Shown here: in pieces, positions 1 through 5,943 of the stretch
How positions within the stretch are numbered: the stretch's first letter is position 1
How the letters are laid out: every line of letters begins with the position of its first letter
The notes under the pieces: model-generated
Told to the model about the DNA's origin: nothing
What the model saw: only the letters and a program-made list of their open reading frames with translations
Database searches by the model: none
Translations under genes and position numbers: made by a program
NCBI GenBank assembly: GCA_002419145.1
Contig: DIFN01000080.1
Span: 325-17,307, forward strand
Length of the DNA: 16,983 nt
Source: Mageeibacillus sp. UBA5747
GTDB taxonomy: Bacteria; Bacillota; Clostridia; Saccharofermentanales; UBA5734
Direction of reading: 5' to 3'

Positions 1-3000
1 GAGATGGAGGTCTATGACAATCTGACCATCTTGCAGTCCCTGCTGCAGGAAAACGTCAATATTCCGCATTTATGTTATGACATCCGCCTGGACCGGGCCA
101 ATGGCAACTGTGGTCTTTGCGTCGTCGAGCTCGGCGAAAAGGGCAAAGAGCGCGATGTCAAGGCTTGCCAGACCCCAATCAAGGATGGCATGGTGATCAC
201 CACCAACAGCCTCAAGCTGGAAGGCTACCGCCGGATCCGCCTGGAGCAGTTGCTGAGCGACCACAATGCCGATTGTGTTGCCCCTTGTGTGCAGACCTGT
301 CCGGCCAATATCGACATCCAGGGCTATCTGGCCCAGGTCAGTAATGGCAATTATGAGGCTGCTGTCCGCATCATCAAGGACAAAAACCCCTTCCCGATTG
401 TCTGCGGCCGTGTCTGCCCGCATCCCTGCGAGGCCCAGTGCCGCCGCAGTCTGGTTGACTCACCCGTCGCCATCAATCATGTCAAACGCTTTGCTGCTGA
501 CTGGGACATGGCGCGCGAGCAAGCCTGGCTGCCTTCCAAAGCTGATTCGACGGGCAAGAAAATTGCTGTCGTCGGTGCCGGCCCGTCCGGTCTGGCAGCC
601 GCCTACTACAGCGCGATTAATGGCCATGAAGTCACTGTTTTCGAACGCCAGCAGTTTGCCGGCGGCATGATGCGCTATGGCATCCCGGAATACCGCCTGC
701 CCAAGGCCACCTTGGACAAGGAAATTGACATCATGCGTTCGCTCGGGGTCAAGATCGTTACCGGCAAAACCCTCGGCACTCACATCAGTCTCGAAGATTT
801 GCATAAAGATTTTGATGCGGTCTATCTGGCGATCGGTTCCTGGCGCGCCACCCCGATGTCGATTGAAGGTGAAAACCTCGCTGGCGTCATGCTCGGGATC
901 AACTACCTCGAACAAGTCACCCGCGGCCGTGAAATCGTCCTCGGCGACACTGTGATCGTCGGCGGCGGCAACACCGCCATCGATTGTGCCCGTACCGCCC
1001 TCCGCAAAGGTGCCAAATCGGTCAAGCTGGTCTATCGTCGCACCCAGGAAGAAATGCCAGCCGAAGCCTACGAAGTCGAAGAAGCCCTGCATGAAGGCGT
1101 CGAGATGATCTTTTTAATGGCCCCGACCAAGATCACCGCGGGTGACAATGGCAAGAAAAACCTCGAATGCATCCGCATGCAGCTCGGCGAGCCCGACCGT
1201 TCCGGACGTCGTCGCCCGGTTCCGATCGAAGGCAGCGAGACCAGCATCGAAGCCGACACCATCATTGGTGCCATTGGCCAGAGCACCAACACCCAGTTCC
1301 TTTACAATGATCTGCCGGTCAAGCTCAACAAATGGGGCGACATCGAAATCAATGGCAAGACCTCACAAACCTCTGAAGATAACATCTTTGCCGGAGGTGA
1401 CTGCGTCACGGGTCCAGCCACTGTTATTCAGGCAGTCGCTGCCGGCCGCCGCGCTGCGGATGCCATGCACAGCTACCTCAATATCGGTTATGTCCGCGAA
1501 TCCAATGTCGACTACAGCTGCAGCCGTGGTTCGATGGAAGACCTGCCGCGCTGGGAATTCGAGGAACGGCCGAAATTCCGCCGGGCAGTCATGCCCTCGA
1601 TTCCGGTCGCGACCAGAAAAGATAATTTTGACGAAGTCGAAATTGGCCTGTCCGAAGAAACTGCTGTTACCGAAGCGCGCCGCTGCCTCAAATGTGGCTG
1701 TGCGGAGCGCTATGACTGCAACCTCCGCAATGAGGCCACCAACCATGGCATCGAATATCGCGAGCCTGTGCACGATCGCCCCTATATTCCGATCGTCGAA
1801 GATCATCCGTTCATCATCCGTGACCACAACAAGTGCATTTCCTGTGGCCGCTGCATCGCTGCCTGCGCCGAAATTGAAGGACCGGATATTCTGAGCTTCT
1901 ACATCAAACAAGGCCGCCAGCTGGTCGGCACCAAGAGTGGCCTGCCCCTGGACCAGACCGACTGTGTCAGCTGCGGTCAGTGCGTCAATGCTTGCCCCTG
2001 CGGTGCCCTCGACTACAAACGCGAACGCGACCGCGTCTTCCGTGCTATCCACAATCCGAAAAAGACGGTCGTTGCTTTCGTGGCCCCGGCTGTGCGCAGC
2101 GTCATTTCCCAACACTATGGCAAACCTTTCAACGAAGCAGCTCCGTTCACAGCCGGCATGCTCAAGAGTCTCGGTTTTGACAAGGTCTTTGACTTCACCT
2201 TTGCGGCCGACCTGACGATTGTTGAGGAAACCACCGAGTTCCTCAACCGCATCAACAGTGGCGGCGTGATGCCCCAGTTTACCTCCTGCTGTCCTGGCTG
2301 GGTCAATTTTGTCGAGCGGCGTTATCCTGAGCTGATCCCGCACCTGTCAACAGCCAAGAGCCCGCAGCAGATGATGGGAGCTACGGTCAAGAACCACTTT
2401 GGCAAGATGGCTGGCATCGACCGCAAGGATCTTTTTGTTGTTTCAGTCGTTCCTTGCCTGGCCAAGAAATATGAGGCAGCCCGGCCTGAATTTGCCGTCG
2501 GCAAAAACCGCGATGTCGACGCCATCCTGACCACAACCGAACTGCTGGAGATGAAACACCAGGCCCGCATCGCTGCTTCGGAGATCGTGCCTTGTGAATT
2601 TGACGAACCGTATAAACAGGTCACCGGCGCAGGTATCCTGTTCGGCGCATCTGGCGGTGTGGCAGAGGCTGCCTTGCGCATGGCAGTTGAGAAGCTGACC
2701 AACAAACCGCTGACCGAACACCTCGATTTCGAGACCATCCGCGGTTTTGAAGGCGTCAAGGAAGCCACCATCGTTGCAGATGGCACGGCTGTCCGTGTCG
2801 CGGTCATATCTGGTCTGCACAATGCTGAGCCGATCATCCACAAGATCATCCAGGGCGTCGATGTCGGCTATGACCTGATCGAAGTCATGGCTTGCCCGGG
2901 TGGGTGCATTTGCGGCGCCGGCCATCCCGTCCCGGAGAAGATCGACACGCTCGACAATCGCCAGGCTGTCCTGATCAACATTGACAAGACTTCGACCTAT

Positions 3001-3417
3001 AGAAAATCCCAGGAAAATCCCGACATCCTGCGTCTGTACGATGAATTCTATGGTGAACCGAATTCCGAGCTGGCCCATGAGCTGCTGCACACCCATTACC
3101 AGACCCGCCTCGGCGACGGTGTCACCAGCATGGTCAGAAACAAGGGCAATTCGGCTTTCATGACCCATGAGCTGACCGTCTGTTTCTGCGATACCTGTGC
3201 GGGCAAGGGTTCGCGTGACAAATACAACAGCCTGCTGGCCCAGGTTGCCAAGGACAAAATGGATTCCTTCATCGATGTCAAGGCCATCCGGCTTAAAGGC
3301 AATCACCCGACCCAGGACATCTACATGACCCTCGATGGCCTGACAGTTGATGATGCCAAGCTCCAGCATGAACTCCGGAAATTGAAGAAGGAAAAAACCA
3401 TCGTCCATCAGGTATAA
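1..3417 (+). CDS. Fused [2Fe-2S] / GltD-like flavoprotein / [FeFe]-hydrogenase (5' end probably cut by window)
   Basis: Probable NAD(P)H-dependent hydrogenase in one chain, cytoplasmic. Residues are counted from the ATG at position 4. Plant-type [2Fe-2S] domain: C24, C36, C39, C55. GltD-type N-terminal cluster region: C91, C95, C99, C134, C138, C142, C146. FAD Rossmann motif G191-x-G193-x-x-G196; nucleotide motif GGGNTA at 320-325. A Cys group follows at C561, C564, C566, C572. Two [4Fe-4S] ferredoxin motifs are at C611-C621 and C654-C664. Hydrogenase H-cluster motifs: TSCCPGW (760-766), PCLAKK (817-822) and MACPGGC (962-968), giving cluster ligands C763, C818, C964, C968. The small-subunit domain (ending HELLHTHY) is near 1020-1045, then an unrecognised tail with C-x-C-x-x-C at 1060-1065. 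Homologous [2Fe-2S] domains have one extra strand before residue 1, and the frame is open to base 1, so the true start is probably upstream. Known separately as hydrogenase and GltD families; the direction of electron flow is inference. Confidence 0.93.
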   Translation, partial: EMEVYDNLTILQSLLQENVNIPHLCYDIRLDRANGNCGLCVVELGEKGKERDVKACQTPIKDGMVITTNSLKLEGYRRIRLEQLLSDHNADCVAPCVQTCPANIDIQGYLAQVSNGNYEAAVRIIKDKNPFPIVCGRVCPHPCEAQCRRSLVDSPVAINHVKRFAADWDMAREQAWLPSKADSTGKKIAVVGAGPSGLAAAYYSAINGHEVTVFERQQFAGGMMRYGIPEYRLPKATLDKEIDIMRSLGVKIVTGKTLGTHISLEDLHKDFDAVYLAIGSWRATPMSIEGENLAGVMLGINYLEQVTRGREIVLGDTVIVGGGNTAIDCARTALRKGAKSVKLVYRRTQEEMPAEAYEVEEALHEGVEMIFLMAPTKITAGDNGKKNLECIRMQLGEPDRSGRRRPVPIEGSETSIEADTIIGAIGQSTNTQFLYNDLPVKLNKWGDIEINGKTSQTSEDNIFAGGDCVTGPATVIQAVAAGRRAADAMHSYLNIGYVRESNVDYSCSRGSMEDLPRWEFEERPKFRRAVMPSIPVATRKDNFDEVEIGLSEETAVTEARRCLKCGCAERYDCNLRNEATNHGIEYREPVHDRPYIPIVEDHPFIIRDHNKCISCGRCIAACAEIEGPDILSFYIKQGRQLVGTKSGLPLDQTDCVSCGQCVNACPCGALDYKRERDRVFRAIHNPKKTVVAFVAPAVRSVISQHYGKPFNEAAPFTAGMLKSLGFDKVFDFTFAADLTIVEETTEFLNRINSGGVMPQFTSCCPGWVNFVERRYPELIPHLSTAKSPQQMMGATVKNHFGKMAGIDRKDLFVVSVVPCLAKKYEAARPEFAVGKNRDVDAILTTTELLEMKHQARIAASEIVPCEFDEPYKQVTGAGILFGASGGVAEAALRMAVEKLTNKPLTEHLDFETIRGFEGVKEATIVADGTAVRVAVISGLHNAEPIIHKIIQGVDVGYDLIEVMACPGGCICGAGHPVPEKIDTLDNRQAVLINIDKTSTYRKSQENPDILRLYDEFYGEPNSELAHELLHTHYQTRLGDGVTSMVRNKGNSAFMTHELTVCFCDTCAGKGSRDKYNSLLAQVAKDKMDSFIDVKAIRLKGNHPTQDIYMTLDGLTVDDAKLQHELRKLKKEKTIVHQV

Positions 3418-3428
3418 TGATTCCGCAC

Positions 3429-3468
3429 AGGGCGCGGGCAGCCTCCAAAGGCAAATCAACCGCGCCCT
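3429..3468 (+). terminator. Inverted repeat after hydrogenase gene, possible terminator
   Basis: AGGGCGCGG (3429-3437) pairs perfectly with CCGCGCCCT (3460-3468). A smaller hairpin, GCCT/AGGC (3441-3444/3449-3452), sits inside the loop. No T-tract follows, so it may be a rho-dependent end, an mRNA-stabilising structure or a partial read-through site before the permease gene, which starts 12 nt later. Confidence 0.35.
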
Positions 3469-3480
3469 TCCGAGGGAAGC

Positions 3481-4689
3481 ATGGAGAAACCTGAAACCAG
3501 ACGTTTTACACCCCATTCATTGACCCTGTCCCTGGCTGCTGTCGTGTTGGTCTACTTTGTACTTAACCGTGCGGCAGACGTTGTGACTTATCTGGAAAAA
3601 TTTCTCGCTGTGGCCATGCCCCTGCTTGTGGGCATGGCCTTTGCTTATCTTTTAAACCTGCCGATGCGGGCAATTGAGCGATTTATTGGCCGCGGCCGAC
3701 CGGGCCGCAGCCGACCGGGCCGCTGGCTGCGCCCGGTCAGCTTAGCTCTGACCTTGCTCATGACCCTGCTGATCCTGGCTGCGATTCTGGCTCTGGTTGT
3801 GCCACAAGTGATTGCCAGCATTGCCGATCTCTCCAGTCGCTTGCCCAGCCTTCTGGCTGATACTCAAGCTTGGGTCAACCAGACCACAGCTGACAATCCC
3901 TGGCTCAATGACTTGGCCAACACCCTCCATCTCAGTTCAGGCGATCTGGTCGACTGGGCCTTGACCTTGTTGCAAGGGCAGGGGGGCAGCTGGCTCAACT
4001 CGACCGTCAACTGGCTGGCTTCGGCATTTGGCTGGGTTGTGTCGCTCATCCTGAGTCTGATTTTTGCCACCTATTTGCTGCTGGCCAAGGAAAAGCTGCA
4101 GCGGCAGAGCTTAAGATTGCTGGATGCCCTTGTGAGCACCAAGGCCAGCAGTCGGATCCGCTCCGTTCTGGCCTTGACCCATCAGATCTTCAGCGCTTTT
4201 TTCGCTGGGCAGTTCCTGGAAGCCATCATTCTGGGCACCATTTTTCTCCTGATTCTGTCAATCTTTCAGTTCCCCTATGCGCTCTTGATTGCGGTCCTGA
4301 TCGCTGTCATGGCACTGATCCCGATGGTCGGCGCCTACGTGGCGTTTTTCATTGGAACTTTTCTCATTCTCTTGATCAATCCCTGGCAGGCATTGGCGTT
4401 TTGTATTCTGTTCCTTGTGATCCAGCAGTTGGAAAACAACCTGATCTATCCGCGCGTGGTTGGCAGTTCGATCGGCCTGCCTGCCATGTGGGTTCTGAGT
4501 GCTGTTGTGATCGGCGGCGGCCTGCTGGGTGTGCTGGGCATGATCTTGTTCATTCCACTGACGTCTGTGGCCTACAGTCTGATCCGGGACTGGGTGAAGC
4601 AACGGGAAATGATGCGTTTGGCCACACAAAAAAGCGCCACGGCCACCGAAGTGGCACACGGCGCGCAAGATCAGGAATCTGCTGTCTAG
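3481..4689 (+). CDS. AI-2E family transporter (PerM/YdiK-type permease)
   Basis: A 402-residue polytopic membrane protein of the AI-2E transporter (UPF0118/PerM) family. Hydrophobic segments are near residues 13-33, 41-60, 89-115, 175-200, 245-262, 265-300, 305-320 and 335-370. Family marks are the PMVG turn (281-284) between two C-terminal helices and the E-N-N-L-I-Y-P motif (318-324). Members export autoinducer-2 or act as Na+/H+ antiporters or general permeases; the substrate here cannot be read from sequence. An arginine-rich loop near 72-82 comes from a duplicated 15-bp unit. The start is supported by GAGGGAA just upstream. Its 3' end is convergent with mntP (4-nt gap) and contains that operon's terminator. 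It may be read with the hydrogenase gene or from its own promoter; none was identified. Confidence 0.9.
   Translation: MEKPETRRFTPHSLTLSLAAVVLVYFVLNRAADVVTYLEKFLAVAMPLLVGMAFAYLLNLPMRAIERFIGRGRPGRSRPGRWLRPVSLALTLLMTLLILAAILALVVPQVIASIADLSSRLPSLLADTQAWVNQTTADNPWLNDLANTLHLSSGDLVDWALTLLQGQGGSWLNSTVNWLASAFGWVVSLILSLIFATYLLLAKEKLQRQSLRLLDALVSTKASSRIRSVLALTHQIFSAFFAGQFLEAIILGTIFLLILSIFQFPYALLIAVLIAVMALIPMVGAYVAFFIGTFLILLINPWQALAFCILFLVIQQLENNLIYPRVVGSSIGLPAMWVLSAVVIGGGLLGVLGMILFIPLTSVAYSLIRDWVKQREMMRLATQKSATATEVAHGAQDQESAV
3696..3723 (+). repeat. 15-bp-period tandem duplication inside the permease gene
   Basis: The 13-mer CCGACCGGGCCGC occurs at 3696-3708 and again at 3711-3723. It encodes a repeated R-P-G-R in a cytoplasmic loop between the second and third hydrophobic segments. 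In-frame period, so the reading frame is kept; it looks like a slippage duplication. Confidence 0.8.
4628..4664 (-). terminator. Intrinsic terminator of the UPF0303-mntP operon, inside the permease 3' end
   Basis: Read on the minus strand: GCGCC, then GCCAC-TTCG-GTGGC, then GGCGC followed by six T (bases 4633-4628). The inner five-pair stem is closed by a C(UUCG)G tetraloop, a very stable loop, and the outer GCGCC/GGCGC pair extends it across a small internal loop. It lies 30 nt past the mntP stop codon and wholly within the coding sequence of the convergent permease. Confidence 0.82.
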
Positions 4690-4693
4690 TCGA

Positions 4694-5266
4694 TCAGAAG
4701 ACCAGGATCCCCAAATGCTCGAACAGGATCTTCAGACCAATCAGGACCAGGACACTGCCGCCGGCGATTTCGGCCTTGCTTTTCAGAGCCAGGCCGAAAC
4801 GGTTGCCGATCACGACACCCAGGAAGGATAGGACCAGCGTCGTAAACCCGATGAAATGGACTGCCGGCAGGATATCAACGGTCAGGAATGCAAAGGTGAT
4901 TCCGACGGCCAGGGCATCGATGCTGGTCGCGATGGCCAGGACTGTCAGTTCGCGCAGGTCGAGCTTGATTTCGCAATGCGGGTCGTCGTCGTCCTTTTTG
5001 AAGGACTCATAGACCATCTTGACCCCGATCAGGGTGAGCAGGATGAAGGCCAGCCAATGGTCGATACGGGTGATGTAGACGGAAAACTGGCGGCCTAAAA
5101 GCCAGCCCAGGAGTGGCATACCGCCCTGGAACAAGCCAAAAAAGGCAGCAATTACCAGCCCTTGACGGTAATCGAGCCGTTTCATGCACATTCCCTTGCC
5201 CATGGCGACTGCAAACGCATCCATGGACAATCCGACTGCGATCAGAAAAAGTTCCAGCAAGGTCAT
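4694..5266 (-). CDS. mntP: Manganese efflux pump MntP
   Basis: A 190-residue inner-membrane protein of the MntP (DUF204) family, which exports Mn2+ and protects against manganese toxicity. It has the family's two-fold internal repeat: SMDAFAVAMG near residues 14-23 and SIDALAVGI near 115-123, each with a conserved membrane Asp (D16, D117). Six hydrophobic segments are visible and full length matches the family. A short acidic loop (KDDDD at 91-95) precedes the second repeat. The ATG lies 4 nt after the stop of the upstream UPF0303-like gene on the same strand, so the two are almost certainly co-transcribed. A CAGGG about 10 nt upstream is a modest ribosome binding site. No yybP-ykoY manganese riboswitch is seen in the short leader of this operon. 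Confidence 0.95.
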   Translation of the reverse strand: MTLLELFLIAVGLSMDAFAVAMGKGMCMKRLDYRQGLVIAAFFGLFQGGMPLLGWLLGRQFSVYITRIDHWLAFILLTLIGVKMVYESFKKDDDDPHCEIKLDLRELTVLAIATSIDALAVGITFAFLTVDILPAVHFIGFTTLVLSFLGVVIGNRFGLALKSKAEIAGGSVLVLIGLKILFEHLGILVF

Positions 5267-5270
5267 GACG

Positions 5271-5765
5271 TCAGTGCCCTGCCTTCCTGGCTTTCAAGGC
5301 TGTCAGGGCATCGATCACGATCTGGTGATCGTCGGTGTGGTTGGGCAGACCGGATATGCAAATCGATCCAATCATGCCAGTATCTGCGAGCACAATCGGG
5401 AAACCGCCGCCATTGGCTGCGTAATCAGACGGATCGAGTTTGCGGTCAGATAGCGTTTGACCGGCCATTTCCAGCCACTTCATGAAGCGCAGGGATGACA
5501 TGGCCATCAAGTTGACCGAATTGCGCTTACGCTGGAGCCAGAGCTCGCTGTCCAGGAGCGATCCATCCGTGAAATGGCGGAAAACCACCAGGCCGTTGAG
5601 CGTGATTTCAACTGCGACGGGATCGGGGTAAGCTTTGGCCTGCTCTAGCATCAGAAGCCCCAGCGTCAGAACATCGGCACGGGAAAATGAGGAAAAAATG
5701 AAATTTTTCTCCTGGTCAAGCAGGCGCTGGTATTCAGCATAAGCTGCATCGTTTACGATTTTCAT
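5271..5765 (-). CDS. UPF0303 / heme-degrading-domain (GlcG/HbpS-like) family protein
   Basis: A 164-residue soluble protein resembling the UPF0303 (YBR137W-like) group of the GlcG/HbpS heme-degrading-domain superfamily. Marks are an N-terminal helix, the strand pattern VAVEITLNGLVVFRH, and the C-terminal segment A-A-N-G-G-G-F-P-I with a short GxICISGLP strand. Some relatives bind or degrade heme or act as sensors; no catalytic role can be assigned here. The reading frame stays open to 5819, but an extended -10 box at 5805-5810 puts the transcription start near 5798. The ATG at 5765, with GGAGGT at 5778-5783, is therefore the likely start. First gene of a two-gene unit with mntP, 4 nt apart, which hints at a link to metal or heme stress (inference). 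Confidence 0.8.
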   Translation of the reverse strand: MKIVNDAAYAEYQRLLDQEKNFIFSSFSRADVLTLGLLMLEQAKAYPDPVAVEITLNGLVVFRHFTDGSLLDSELWLQRKRNSVNLMAMSSLRFMKWLEMAGQTLSDRKLDPSDYAANGGGFPIVLADTGMIGSICISGLPNHTDDHQIVIDALTALKARKAGH

Positions 5766-5804
5766 TGAGTCGTGTGACCTCCGGTTGAGCATATAAATGA
5801 CTCG

Positions 5805-5813
5805 ATTATAGCA
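5805..5813 (-). promoter_or_regulatory. Extended -10 promoter of the UPF0303-mntP operon
   Basis: On the minus strand TGC-TATAAT, a perfect -10 hexamer (5805-5810) with the extended TG element. No good -35 hexamer is seen at 17 nt, as is common for extended -10 promoters. Predicted start near 5798 gives a leader of about 33 nt. Confidence 0.65.
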
Positions 5814-5821
5814 CAGCAACC

Positions 5822-5850
5822 TTGCCCGGTCGCAGTGGGATGTTTAAAAT
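5822..5850 (+). promoter_or_regulatory. Candidate promoter of the HerA-like ATPase gene
   Basis: TTGCCC (5822-5827), 17-nt spacer, TAAAAT (5845-5850). Predicted start near 5857, back to back with the divergent promoter at 5805-5813. This argues against translation from the TTG at 5866 and for the ATG at 5944. Confidence 0.5.
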
Positions 5851-5943
5851 CAAGAAAGGATTGGTTTGGATATTTGGGCTGTGATTGCCACTGCTGTGCT
5901 GGCAACAGGCCCGGCCGGTCAGAGTCTGAAAGCGAGGTCGCGA

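Noticed and set aside
1363..2343. Long minus-strand open frame (326 codons) opposite the hydrogenase gene
   Set aside because: It is antisense to a domain-rich hydrogenase region, has low-complexity Asp/Ala/Val composition and no family features; typical shadow of a GC-rich gene. The same holds for the minus-strand frame at 2443-3516.
5766..5865. yybP-ykoY manganese riboswitch before the mntP operon
   Set aside because: The leader is only about 33 nt by promoter position and shows none of the long paired structure required.
5866..5943. TTG start extending the HerA-like ATPase by 26 residues
   Set aside because: An AAAGGA precedes it, but the predicted transcript starts near 5857, and remembered homologues begin at the M-E-x-F-E-K-L motif encoded from 5944.
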